Assembly (NCBI GenBank): GCA_003281185.1
Contig: QCCS01000007.1
Span: 19,070-83,069, forward strand
Reading direction: 5' to 3'
Source: Prochlorococcus sp. AG-347-M15
Lineage (GTDB): Bacteria > Cyanobacteriota > Cyanobacteriia > PCC-6307 > Cyanobiaceae
Length of the DNA stretch: 64,000 nucleotides
Shown here piece by piece: positions 18,980 to 28,552 of the stretch. The notes under the pieces are model-generated. The model made no database searches, was not told where the DNA came from, and saw only the letters and a list, made by a program, of their open reading frames with translations. How positions within the stretch are numbered: the first letter of the stretch is position 1; each line of letters opens with the position of its first letter. Position numbers and translations under genes: made by a program.

Positions 18980-19327
18980 TTATTTAGAGAAATACCACCA
19001 AGTTGCTAAGGGAATAATGGTGGCTGCAATTAAAAGACCAATAACTATATAAATAGCAGTAGAACTTTCAGTATCATTGGATCTCATGACGTTAAAATTT
19101 GGATCCACTACAGGGTTATCAATAGATGAAGGTTGGCTTTTTTCATAATTAATAATAGTTTTTTGCCCTGTGACAACGAAAAATTTATTTATATTTCTAA
19201 GACCTTCTGCGTAAGCAGTACTAGGAGTAAGGGTAAAAATTAAACTAGTAATTATAAAAGAAAATAAATATTTATTAATGTTTAAGTTCATCGTAATAGG
19301 TTTTAAATAATTATATATTAAAAACAA
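18980..19327 (-). CDS. Hypothetical membrane protein with signal peptide
   Basis: 115 aa; Sec-like N-terminus with a possible ...STAYAEG cleavage site and a C-terminal TM. Confidence 0.5.
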   Translation of the reverse strand: MFLIYNYLKPITMNLNINKYLFSFIITSLIFTLTPSTAYAEGLRNINKFFVVTGQKTIINYEKSQPSSIDNPVVDPNFNVMRSNDTESSTAIYIVIGLLIAATIIPLATWWYFSK

Positions 19328-19402
19328 TATGTTTGAGTATCATTAATCTTACTAACTAATATAATATTTTCATAATTAAAACAATATATACATATTTTAT
19401 AT

Positions 19403-20029
19403 ATGGGGTTCAATGGGAAATCTTTAATATTAATCGGTACATTACTCTTTATTTTTCAAATAGCAAATTTCATTTCAATAAATACAATAACGCCTGAGCT
19501 CGAAAGAGCACAAGTACTTGCTGCTATAGCATCATTAATTATTATCTTGATAGGTTTCTTATTTAAGCAATTTGAACCTATAGCTAATGAGAAAGCTGAT
19601 TTAATAGGTGAAAATAAATTTCTCTTTGACAAAAACGTTCCTGATGAAGTTATTGATGAACTTGCATGGGGATCTGAAGCAATACTAACTTCTACTGCAG
19701 CAGCATCAATATTAATACACAATGATGGAGTAAATATCTTGAGAAGAGGAATTACTTCAAGTTATGAGTTTAAACCTGGTGAAACTTGTCTAAGATCGAC
19801 AAAAGATATGAAATTAATATCATTAGCAAACACTAAATTTTATCCTGGAAGAGATGAGTTTTTTAAATTTTGTCCGAATATACCTTCAGTTTTAGTTGTA
19901 CCTATAAATAGCAAGGCTTTTATCTTGATAGGAGGTTGGAGTCCAAAATGTTTTACTAAGTCAGATGAAAAATGGATAAAAAATTGGTCTAAAAAGATCA
20001 ATAATATTTTTTCTAAGAATAATTTTTAA
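19403..20029 (+). CDS. Cofactor assembly of complex C subunit B-like (CCB2/CCB4 family)
   Basis: 208 aa; N-terminal TM pair and LAWGSEAILTSTAAASILIHNDGVNILRRG region typical of the cyanobacterial family. Confidence 0.7.
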   Translation: MGFNGKSLILIGTLLFIFQIANFISINTITPELERAQVLAAIASLIIILIGFLFKQFEPIANEKADLIGENKFLFDKNVPDEVIDELAWGSEAILTSTAAASILIHNDGVNILRRGITSSYEFKPGETCLRSTKDMKLISLANTKFYPGRDEFFKFCPNIPSVLVVPINSKAFILIGGWSPKCFTKSDEKWIKNWSKKINNIFSKNNF

Positions 20030-20655
20030 AAATAAATCATTGAGCGAACTCTTTTATCTTTTGCTTTAAAACTAATCGATTCTGTATCAAGATTATAGAA
20101 GGCATTTTCTGAGTTTATTTCAAATTTATTATCGTTTTTTTCGTCTTTTATTATATATTTTACTGGATTAAAAAATTCAATTATATTATTTGAATTTAAC
20201 CTTGCTTTATCAGAATTTAAGAGGATATTTTTATTTTCAAATCTTATATTCCCCTCTAAAAGATACATATTCTCATCTAGATTCCAAATAAAATTATCTG
20301 CAAATATGATATCACCGGCTTGCTTAAGGGTTTCTAATTTTACATTTCCTTTCAATTTTAATATTTTATTGTTGTCTGATAATGTTGATTCATCTGAATT
20401 AATAATATACTTAGTTTCATTTCCGTTAAATATATTTATTTTTGTTTTTTTTAATTGAAATTCAAGTTTATTATTATCATAACTTGAATATGGACTGGTT
20501 ATAGAATATATTTTATTTCCTTTCTTAGAGTAAATATTCATATCTAAACTATCTATTTTTTGTATAACATTTTTGTTTTTAATAATATTTGGAGTACATC
20601 CAAGACTAAAAACTGTAAGGAATGTTATTAATTTATATATGTTTTTCATACTCAA
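20026..20655 (-). CDS. lptC: LPS export ABC transporter periplasmic protein LptC-like
   Basis: 209 aa; lipobox-like LGC near the N-terminus, OstA/LptC-like repeats (TLSDNNKILKLKGNVKLETL...NMYLLEGNIRFENKN). Confidence 0.7.
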   Translation of the reverse strand: MSMKNIYKLITFLTVFSLGCTPNIIKNKNVIQKIDSLDMNIYSKKGNKIYSITSPYSSYDNNKLEFQLKKTKINIFNGNETKYIINSDESTLSDNNKILKLKGNVKLETLKQAGDIIFADNFIWNLDENMYLLEGNIRFENKNILLNSDKARLNSNNIIEFFNPVKYIIKDEKNDNKFEINSENAFYNLDTESISFKAKDKRVRSMIYF

Positions 20656-22177
20656 GTTTATTTATTATTGGAAATGGTTTAGGAAGGCTTGAGTTGCTTA
20701 TTAATAATCCCCATCTTAATTGCTTTTTCCAAGGAATTTCTTTTTTGTATAAAGAGCCAAGCTGTATATTTATCTTTGACGACAATTCCGGTAATAAAGG
20801 AAGTAATAATAATCCTATTATTCGAGTACTTTCTAATACGTTGTAAATTATTTCTTTGACAAGAGGCAAATTATCATTCTCTTTTATTAACATCCATGGC
20901 TGATTATCATTCAAATATAAATTTGTATTAATTGCTAGATTAAGTATTTCATTAGCTGCTAAATCTAATTTGTAGTTATCAAAGTTATGAATATAGTTTT
21001 CAACTGCAATTTTTGCAAAATTCTCTAATTTATTTTCATTTAAAATTTTTTCATTATTTGGCACTTTATTATCAAACCATTTTCTAGACATAGATGATGT
21101 TCTATTTAATAAATTACCAATTGTATTAGCTAAGTCATTATTGATGATGTCAACAAATCTTTTATCTTGAAAATCTCCATCATTGCCTAGTGATATGTCT
21201 TTAATGAGGTACCACCTTACAGGATCATTACCATATTTTGTAAGCAATAAATCAGGGTCGAGTACATTTCCTAAGCTTTTACCCATTTTTTGCCCCTCTC
21301 TTGTAAGAAATCCGTGCCCAAAAACCTTTTTAGGAACTTTCATTTTGGCAGAAATTAGCATTGCAGGCCAATATACTGCATGGAATCTCAGAATATCCTT
21401 ACCAATAAAATGAACATCAGCTGGCCATCCTCCATTAATTGATTTTTCCAATGAATGTTCTGTCGCATCTGAACTAATGGCACTTATATATCCAAGTAAA
21501 GCATCAAACCATACATAAAAGGTATGGTTATCATAGTCAGGGACAGGAATTCCCCATGTAACATTTGTTCTTGAAATTGAAAAATCCTTTAAACCTCTAG
21601 ATACAAAATTTATTATTTCATTCTTTCTTTCTATTGGCTCTATAAAAGAAGGTTCGTTGATTATTTTCTCGATTTCTTTTTGATATTTTGAAAGCCTAAA
21701 AAAGAGATTTTCTTCATTTTTCCATTCTAGATTTTTTTGATGTATTGGACATTTGTATGTTGAAGAGTTTTCTGGATTATCTTTAAATTCTTCACAACCG
21801 ACACAATACCAACCTTTTTGAACTCCCATATAGATATCATCTGATTCTTTTACTCTTTCATAAAATTCATTAACAACAAATTCATGATTTTTTGAGCTTG
21901 TTCGTATAAATTTGTCAAAAGATATATTCCAATCTTTCCAATTATTATTAAAGACTTCTGAGATTTCATCACAATGTGATTTTGGTTCAATACCCTTTTC
22001 ATTAGCTGTTCTCTGTATTTTTAAACCATGTTCATCAACACCAGTGATGAAAATAACATCTTCACCTGCAAGCCTTTTATACCTAGCTATTGAGTCACAA
22101 ATTATTGTTGTATATACACTTCCTAAATGAGGTTTATCATTAACATAGTATAAAGGTGTAGTAATGACAAAAGTCAT
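20633..22177 (-). CDS. metG: Methionyl-tRNA synthetase
   Basis: 514 aa; TTPLYYVNDKPHLGSVYTT (HIGH-like), GQKMGKSLGNV (KMSKS-like). Confidence 0.95.
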   Translation of the reverse strand: MTFVITTPLYYVNDKPHLGSVYTTIICDSIARYKRLAGEDVIFITGVDEHGLKIQRTANEKGIEPKSHCDEISEVFNNNWKDWNISFDKFIRTSSKNHEFVVNEFYERVKESDDIYMGVQKGWYCVGCEEFKDNPENSSTYKCPIHQKNLEWKNEENLFFRLSKYQKEIEKIINEPSFIEPIERKNEIINFVSRGLKDFSISRTNVTWGIPVPDYDNHTFYVWFDALLGYISAISSDATEHSLEKSINGGWPADVHFIGKDILRFHAVYWPAMLISAKMKVPKKVFGHGFLTREGQKMGKSLGNVLDPDLLLTKYGNDPVRWYLIKDISLGNDGDFQDKRFVDIINNDLANTIGNLLNRTSSMSRKWFDNKVPNNEKILNENKLENFAKIAVENYIHNFDNYKLDLAANEILNLAINTNLYLNDNQPWMLIKENDNLPLVKEIIYNVLESTRIIGLLLLPLLPELSSKINIQLGSLYKKEIPWKKQLRWGLLISNSSLPKPFPIINKLEYEKHI

Positions 22178-22245
22178 AAAGATTTTTTATTAATACTAAC
22201 AGATATTTTTTAAACTAATAAGAACCCATTTTATTTATTATCTTA

Positions 22246-23430
22246 TTAATAAATAAATTCTAAAAGATTACTGTCATTTATTATATATTTAACTTTATAT
22301 ATTTTGTTACTATATATTTCTATTGATACAAAAAGAGTAATAAGTATTTCTAGTGAATAATCTGGAAAATAAACCAAAGCAATATTTTTTTTATGATTAA
22401 TCCACTTAACGAATATTATTTTATAAAAAGGTTTCTTTTCGTTCTTAAAAAATAATTTTAAATACTTAAATTTATCATTTTTAAATATATTATTATTCTC
22501 TGATTGTCTAATTTTTGAATAATCAATAATCTTAGAGACTAAATCTTTACTTAGAACTTTGTAATTATTAATTTTATTATAGACTTGCCTTTGTATAATT
22601 AAATCAAGATATCTTCTTAATGGTGATGTACATTGTACATACATTTTAAGTCCTAATGATTCATGGATTCCTGGCTTAGTAGTTATGTAACTTCTTCCCA
22701 TATATTGTTTTAATATTATATATTTAATATCACTATCATTGTATCTATTAAGTATATCAGATGGATTGCAGTTTAATTTTTGAATTCTAAATGCAGCCGC
22801 TAAATCATATTTATCGATAAATAAACTTGTTACATAACCCATTAATATCATTGATTCTGCAACTATAATTTGCGATATTGTTTTCTCTAATTTAGTTAGT
22901 ATAATCTTATCTTCATATAATTTAATTTTATTATTAGGACTTTCAAAAATAATTGCCCCTTGTTTTTTTCTGAATGTAATACTTTTTTCTAATAATTTTT
23001 TAATCTCAATTAATTCTATTTCTTCTTTAGGTTCTATTTCTAATATTTCATTTGCATCTTCATATGTTAATTGATATTTTGGTTTTATTATTGCTTCAGT
23101 TATATCATATTTATTTATTGATCCATCGTCATTGAATTCTATTGCTGCACTAATAGTTTCTGAAACTTTATTTTGAGCTAGATTTGCCTTTTCAAGAATA
23201 TCCTTAGGAAGCATTGGGACATATTGATCAATTAAATATAAACTGCTATTTCTCTTTCTTGCATTTAAATCAACATTAGAGTCATGCAAAAAGAGCTTGC
23301 ATGGATTACTTATATGTATCCATAAATTTTTTTTATTTCCTTCTTTTATTTCTAATGAAATAGCGTCATCAACCTCATGTGGTTCATCAGAGTCAATAAT
23401 ATATGTTTTTAAATCAGTTAAATCTTTCAA
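22246..23430 (-). CDS. zam: RNB-domain ribonuclease, Zam/RNR-like
   Basis: 394 aa; YIIDSDEPHEVDDAISLE catalytic motif and CTSPLRRYLDLIIQRQV motif; located beside rpsR. Confidence 0.75.
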   Translation of the reverse strand: MKDLTDLKTYIIDSDEPHEVDDAISLEIKEGNKKNLWIHISNPCKLFLHDSNVDLNARKRNSSLYLIDQYVPMLPKDILEKANLAQNKVSETISAAIEFNDDGSINKYDITEAIIKPKYQLTYEDANEILEIEPKEEIELIEIKKLLEKSITFRKKQGAIIFESPNNKIKLYEDKIILTKLEKTISQIIVAESMILMGYVTSLFIDKYDLAAAFRIQKLNCNPSDILNRYNDSDIKYIILKQYMGRSYITTKPGIHESLGLKMYVQCTSPLRRYLDLIIQRQVYNKINNYKVLSKDLVSKIIDYSKIRQSENNNIFKNDKFKYLKLFFKNEKKPFYKIIFVKWINHKKNIALVYFPDYSLEILITLFVSIEIYSNKIYKVKYIINDSNLLEFIY

Positions 23431-23475
23431 ATATTTGAAATATTAATTATAGGACCAACTATATTCAATATGAAA

Positions 23476-23697
23476 TTATCCTTCAGGATTTACGAAGGGT
23501 AAAAGAGCTACAATTCTGGCTCTCTTAACAGCTAATGTGAGATCTCTTTGTTGCTTAGATGTTAAACCTGTCATTCTTCTTGGTAGGATTTTGCCCCTTT
23601 CAGTTATGAATTTTTTTAGTAGTTCTACATCCTTATAGTCAATAGGATCTCCCGGTTTGATAGGTGATAATTGTTTTTTAAAAATTGAATTAGGCAT
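23476..23697 (-). CDS. rpsR: 30S ribosomal protein S18
   Basis: 73 aa; [51 protein letters not shown]. Confidence 0.95.
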   Translation of the reverse strand: MPNSIFKKQLSPIKPGDPIDYKDVELLKKFITERGKILPRRMTGLTSKQQRDLTLAVKRARIVALLPFVNPEG

Positions 23698-23709
23698 GAT
23701 TTGATTTCG

Positions 23710-23904
23710 TTACTTAATTTCTTTGTGAATTGTCATTCTGTTTAAATGAGGATTAAACTTTTTTAGTTCTAATCTTTCAGTTGTATTTCTACGATTCTTT
23801 TCAGTAGTATATCTTGAGACTCCATTTGATCTCTTAGGGTCTGTGCTTGTCCTAGCTTCAGTACATTCCAGGGTCACTACAACTCTTGTCCCTTTTTTAG
23901 CCAT
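23710..23904 (-). CDS. rpmG: 50S ribosomal protein L33
   Basis: Start at [18 protein letters not shown] (ATG at 23904), shorter than the track ORF. Confidence 0.95.
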   Translation of the reverse strand: MAKKGTRVVVTLECTEARTSTDPKRSNGVSRYTTEKNRRNTTERLELKKFNPHLNRMTIHKEIK

Positions 23905-24005
23905 TTTAATTAATACTTTATTGTATAATTTTCTATTGTACATCTTCAACAAACTTTTTTGAAGATATACTCATTTCTTTTATCATCATTGATTAAAAAA
24001 TATAT

Positions 24006-26450
24006 ATGAAAGTTTCTCAAAATTGGTTGAAAAATTTAGTAGAAATTACTTCTACTCCTGAAGATCTCTCTGAGAAATTGTCTATTGGTGGATTTGAGGT
24101 TGAATCATTAGAAGATTGTTCAAAAAATGTAAATGGTGTTGTTTTAGGTAAGGTATTATCTGTTTTAAAACACGAAGGATCTGACAAACTTTCAATTTGC
24201 CAAGTCGATATTGGTAATTCAAGGAATTTACAAATTATCTGTGGTGCGCGCAATATTAAACCAAATATTTATGTTTATGTTGCTACTGTCGGCGCGAAAT
24301 TAAATGCAGTTGATTTAACTATTAAAAGAAGTGAAATTAGAGGTGTCATGAGTGAAGGAATGATATGTTCACTGCAGGAACTAGGTTTAGAGGACTCTAG
24401 CGATGGGATAGAGATCATTGAAGAAGATTTAGCCCTAAAACATGAATTGGGTACTCCAGGGTCTGAATTGCTTCAATTAAATGATTTTATATATGATTTA
24501 GCCATTACAGCTAATAGACCTGATGGAATGTCTGTTATGGGTATAGCACGTGAAATTTCCGCACTTTTAGAATCAAGCTTAAATTTTCCAGAATTAAAAC
24601 ATAAATACAATATTCATTTACTTAAAGGAATTAAACTTTGTCCAGAGGCTATAGAATCTAATTGCATCTATACAATAAGCTGCATTGATGGAGTAAATGG
24701 AGAGAAATTATCGCCAATTTGGCTTAAAGACCGTATAGAAAAATCAGGTATAAAATCTATTAATCTTCTAGTTGATTTAACAAATTATATTCTTTTAGAA
24801 CAAGGTCAACCTTTGCATGCGTTTGATAAGGATAAACTATCAAACTTAATTGGTAAGGAAGTTTCTCCAGAAGATTTCTCTGTAAGAAAAGGCAAGGATA
24901 ACGAAAAGCTTATTTGCTTAGATGGTAAAGAATATGAATTAAATGACAATATCACAGTTATTACTTGTTGTGATAAACCGGTAGCTATTGCTGGGGTTAT
25001 AGGAGGTTTAGAAACTTCTGTAAGTAATAATACCTCATCTATTTACCTTGAAGGTGCTGTTTTTAATCCAGTTACTATAAGAAAATCCTCCAAGGCGGTT
25101 GGTATAAGAACAGAATCTAGCAGCAGGTATGAAAAAGGTATTTCATCAAAAAATACAATAAGTGCAGTAACAAGGGCAATTAATCTTTTAGAAGAATATT
25201 TTTCTATTAATTCACCAATCATCAATACTTCAAATTTAATAAGTAATGAGGATATATTTATTAAACTACGGAGAAATCGAATACATAAAATTCTTGGTCC
25301 ATTAATAATTAACGATCAATTTGAAAAAAGAAATATATCTGATAATGAAATAGTTGATAAATTAACACTAATAGGTTGTACTTTAAAAAATAAGGAATAT
25401 GGATGGAATGTAGCAGTAATTCCTAATAGATCACATGATTTAACAAGAGAAATAGATTTAATTGAAGAAATAGCTAGATTAATAGGGTATGACAGATTCG
25501 ACTTAAAACTTCCCAATCCAATTAAGCCTGGAAAATTGTCATCAGAACAGTTGGCATTGAGAAAAGTAAAAAATGCTTTTATAGAAAATGGTTTTAACGA
25601 AGTACTAAGCTACTCTCTTGTTCCTGAAGATGATGAAAAACTTATAAAGATTTCTAATCCTTTGTTATTAGAAACAAGCTGTCTTAGAGATAATATCTGG
25701 AAGGAACATTTGGAGATAGTGAACCGTAATATAAAAGCTGGGCAAGCAAGTTGTTATATATTTGAAATTGGAAATGTTTTTAATAAGAAAAATGAGTTCA
25801 TTCAAGAAGAAGTTCTAAATGGTGCTATTTATGGAAATAAAAAATTTGGAAAATGGATAAATTCGGGGAAGGATAACGATCTTAATTATTTCCAAGCCAG
25901 AGGAAAGTTAAATGAGGCTTTATCATCTTTGAACATTAAAATTGATGATAAACCTACTGATTCAATTGATTTTCTTCATCCAGGAAGAACAGCAAAATTA
26001 GTTATTGAAGGGAAAGATGCAGGTTATTTTGGTGAAATTCATCCCAAACTAATATTAGAAAAGAAGTCATTAAAAAAAGTTTATTTATTTAACATAAATG
26101 TTCCTAACCTATTGGGAGCTAGTACAAGAAAAAATAAATGGATTCCAATATATAAGCCGTACCCAATTGTTCCAAAAATGGAAAGAGATATAAATTTTGT
26201 TTTCAATAAGAAATTTTTAATTAGCGAAATAACATCACAAATAAGAAAAACAGGAAAAAATCTTTTAGAGGATGTAAATTTACTTGATGTTTTTGAAGAT
26301 ACTAAATTTGGAGATGATTATATAAGTTATACATTTAGATTATCTTATAGAGATAAAGATAAAACATTACTAGACTCGGACATTACATCTATACACTCAA
26401 ATATCATATCTAAAGTTGAAAAATGCTTTAACACTAAATTGAGGAATTAA
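24006..26450 (+). CDS. pheT: Phenylalanyl-tRNA synthetase beta subunit
   Basis: 814 aa; tRNA-binding domain, B3/B4, B5 and FDX-ACB regions recognisable. Confidence 0.95.
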   Translation: MKVSQNWLKNLVEITSTPEDLSEKLSIGGFEVESLEDCSKNVNGVVLGKVLSVLKHEGSDKLSICQVDIGNSRNLQIICGARNIKPNIYVYVATVGAKLNAVDLTIKRSEIRGVMSEGMICSLQELGLEDSSDGIEIIEEDLALKHELGTPGSELLQLNDFIYDLAITANRPDGMSVMGIAREISALLESSLNFPELKHKYNIHLLKGIKLCPEAIESNCIYTISCIDGVNGEKLSPIWLKDRIEKSGIKSINLLVDLTNYILLEQGQPLHAFDKDKLSNLIGKEVSPEDFSVRKGKDNEKLICLDGKEYELNDNITVITCCDKPVAIAGVIGGLETSVSNNTSSIYLEGAVFNPVTIRKSSKAVGIRTESSSRYEKGISSKNTISAVTRAINLLEEYFSINSPIINTSNLISNEDIFIKLRRNRIHKILGPLIINDQFEKRNISDNEIVDKLTLIGCTLKNKEYGWNVAVIPNRSHDLTREIDLIEEIARLIGYDRFDLKLPNPIKPGKLSSEQLALRKVKNAFIENGFNEVLSYSLVPEDDEKLIKISNPLLLETSCLRDNIWKEHLEIVNRNIKAGQASCYIFEIGNVFNKKNEFIQEEVLNGAIYGNKKFGKWINSGKDNDLNYFQARGKLNEALSSLNIKIDDKPTDSIDFLHPGRTAKLVIEGKDAGYFGEIHPKLILEKKSLKKVYLFNINVPNLLGASTRKNKWIPIYKPYPIVPKMERDINFVFNKKFLISEITSQIRKTGKNLLEDVNLLDVFEDTKFGDDYISYTFRLSYRDKDKTLLDSDITSIHSNIISKVEKCFNTKLRN

Positions 26451-26462
26451 TTGTATTGCTAG

Positions 26463-26509
26463 TCTCATATAAGACTATAAAATAGTCTATATATAATTCT
26501 TATATGAGA
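26463..26509. repeat. Nested palindrome TCTCATATAAG...CTTATATGAGA with internal GACTATaaaATAGTC
   Basis: Perfect 11-bp arms at both ends; internal inverted repeat; just downstream of pheT. Confidence 0.7.
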
Positions 26510-26543
26510 TAAATAATAATCATATAAAAGTAATTAATGTTGT

Positions 26544-26804
26544 ATGATAAAGTTCATGATTAATTTACTATCTCTACTTCTATCTTCAGTACTTTGGGTA
26601 CAGGTACCTCAGTGGTCAGATGATTGGTCAAAATGTGCTGTTGACATACCAGATGCATCGTGTCACTGGTATATAACTGCACCAGATAATACTTTCGGCG
26701 AAGGATTTGATTGGGCTAGCGCCCCTTGGTTTGATGCTAATGGATTAAGCGATGTCCCTAGTATTGATAAACAAACTGCCATTGAAAAGCTTCAATCTAA
26801 GTAG
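26544..26804 (+). CDS. Hypothetical secreted protein
   Basis: 86 aa; signal-peptide-like N-terminus, Cys pair (KCAVDIPDASCHW), Trp/Asp rich. Confidence 0.55.
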   Translation: MIKFMINLLSLLLSSVLWVQVPQWSDDWSKCAVDIPDASCHWYITAPDNTFGEGFDWASAPWFDANGLSDVPSIDKQTAIEKLQSK

Positions 26805-26824
26805 TACTGTCTTTAAGGCAGTAC
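26804..26824 (+). terminator. Candidate hairpin downstream of the secreted-protein ORF
   Basis: GTACTGtctttaaggCAGTAC inverted repeat immediately after the stop codon; no strong T-tract. Confidence 0.4.
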
Positions 26825-27001
26825 GGATAGTTATAAATTCCTTTTATAGCAAGACTTTTCAGCCCTTATTAATTTATTGGACATTGAAAGGACATAATTA
26901 ATTGATTTTTATTCAATTTTTAATTTTTCCCAGCCATTAAGATGCAGTTTGTTATATGATTTATTAAAATTTAAAAAATATTTATCTTATTTATCTATTA
27001 T

Positions 27002-27042
27002 GAGACTATATATAAGACTTATAGTAAGTCTCATATAAGAAG
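27002..27042. repeat. Palindromic element GAGACT..ATAAGACTTAtagTAAGTCTCATATAAG
   Basis: AGACTTAtagTAAGTCT palindrome with flanking TCATATAAG shared with the 26463 element. Confidence 0.6.
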
Positions 27043-27165
27043 TGCTATAAAATAATTCTAATTATTTAAAAGTAAATTTTATTTTAAATTTCATTTATAC
27101 ATAATTATTATTTCCATAAATATAAATAATTGATGAAAAAAATTTGTACTTATAAGCTATCTTGT

Positions 27166-27200
27166 ATAAGACTATTTATTAGACTTATTATTAGTCTTAT
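27166..27200. repeat. Palindromic element ATAAGACTA...TAGTCTTAT
   Basis: 9-bp perfect arms at 27166-27174 and 27192-27200, just 3' of the J-domain gene. Confidence 0.65.
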
Positions 27201-27215
27201 TTGAGAACGAGTATA

Positions 27216-28226
27216 CTAATTTCTGTATAGATTTTTTAGCAATTGATAAGCTTCATTTAATTTTCTCATTTGATCTGTTGATCCTCCAGCATCTGGATGC
27301 GTCTCTAAGGCTATTGATTTATAGGCTTCTCTAATTTTACGGAACGTATGAGCTGATCCTGCGGATGTTGATAAATTCAATAATTTAAGTGCTCCATGTA
27401 CTGTCATTGTTGAGTCCAAAGTTTCAAATGAATTTGATCTATTATTTCGCTTAAATCTACTTACAAACCTTCTCATAAGTGTTGGTATTCTATTTATCAA
27501 ATCTGATGTAGCAAAAGGGTCTTCTAAAACGCCAATCATTAATAAAACAATTTCAAGGGATGGATTTTTCTTTATCCAAAATGGGCATAATTCTGACATT
27601 AATTTATTGGCTGCACTCCAAGTAAAGGGTAGATTTTCAGTTCCATCAAGATTTGGCCATATATCCCTTTCAAACCAATCCATTGAGGCCTCTACTACAT
27701 GATCATTAGGAACTGATCCATATAGGTTTTTCCAATGACTAATTAACTCAATTCGACATTTTATTAATTCAGTTTCTTTAATTATATTAATTTGAATATC
27801 ATTAATATTCTCCTTTAATTTTTCACTATTAATACTTCTTCTTAGATTCTTTACTTTTTTTTCAACAAAATTGGGAAGGCTAATGTTTGAGTTGGCTTTT
27901 TCATTATATTGATTGGTATTTGTAAATCTTTTATTCAAAGATATCTCATTTACTTCTTTTTTTAATTCTGATTTAATTAATACCAATGCAGTATCTTCAT
28001 CAATATTTAAATTTTCATTATTATTCTTCTCGTTAAAGTCTATTTCTTGCTGTTGGTTCTTAGGTAGTAAATCATCTTCTTGAAGAAGTTCTTTAAGTAT
28101 CTTTTCTATTACAGGTCCTCTTGCTCTTAATCCCCACTCTTTTCTTAATTGATCAAACTTGGAAATTAGTTCCTCAGGTAAATCAATTGAAATTCTTTTT
28201 GTATTTGAATTTTCAGGAATATTCAA
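27216..28226 (-). CDS. RHH-like N-terminus plus C-terminal J-domain protein
   Basis: 336 aa; N-terminus KRISIDLPEELISKFDQLRKEWGLRARGPVIEKILKELL; C-terminus FRKIREAYKSIALETHPDAGGSTDQMRKLNEAYQLLKN (HPD motif). Confidence 0.8.
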   Translation of the reverse strand: MNIPENSNTKRISIDLPEELISKFDQLRKEWGLRARGPVIEKILKELLQEDDLLPKNQQQEIDFNEKNNNENLNIDEDTALVLIKSELKKEVNEISLNKRFTNTNQYNEKANSNISLPNFVEKKVKNLRRSINSEKLKENINDIQINIIKETELIKCRIELISHWKNLYGSVPNDHVVEASMDWFERDIWPNLDGTENLPFTWSAANKLMSELCPFWIKKNPSLEIVLLMIGVLEDPFATSDLINRIPTLMRRFVSRFKRNNRSNSFETLDSTMTVHGALKLLNLSTSAGSAHTFRKIREAYKSIALETHPDAGGSTDQMRKLNEAYQLLKNLYRN

Positions 28227-28369
28227 TAATATTTTCTTAAATAGTATGGAATTTATTTAATTTTATTCAAAAAATATTGAAAGTCCATACGGAATATTGT
28301 TTTTAAATTAAAACCAATTTATTTTCATGTCACAAGTCAATTAAGTATCATTTTATAATAAAAATAAAA

Positions 28370-28549
28370 ATGTTTAATTGTTATTTCAAGTCATCTAAAG
28401 AAAAAAAGAGTTTTTATCAAAATAAGAAATTAGAAATGCTCAATTATATTAAGGATTCACTTGAACGTAAAATTGCCTCAGTAACAGCATCTATAGAAGT
28501 CCTAGAAAGCCAAATAAGCAGGGATAATGAAGTTGAAGTAACTAACTAG
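28370..28549 (+). CDS. Hypothetical small protein, coiled-coil-like
   Basis: 59-aa ORF MFNCYFKSSKEKKSFYQNKKLEMLNYIKDSLERKIASVTASIEVLESQISRDNEVEVTN. Confidence 0.45.
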   Translation: MFNCYFKSSKEKKSFYQNKKLEMLNYIKDSLERKIASVTASIEVLESQISRDNEVEVTN

Positions 28550-28552
28550 TAT

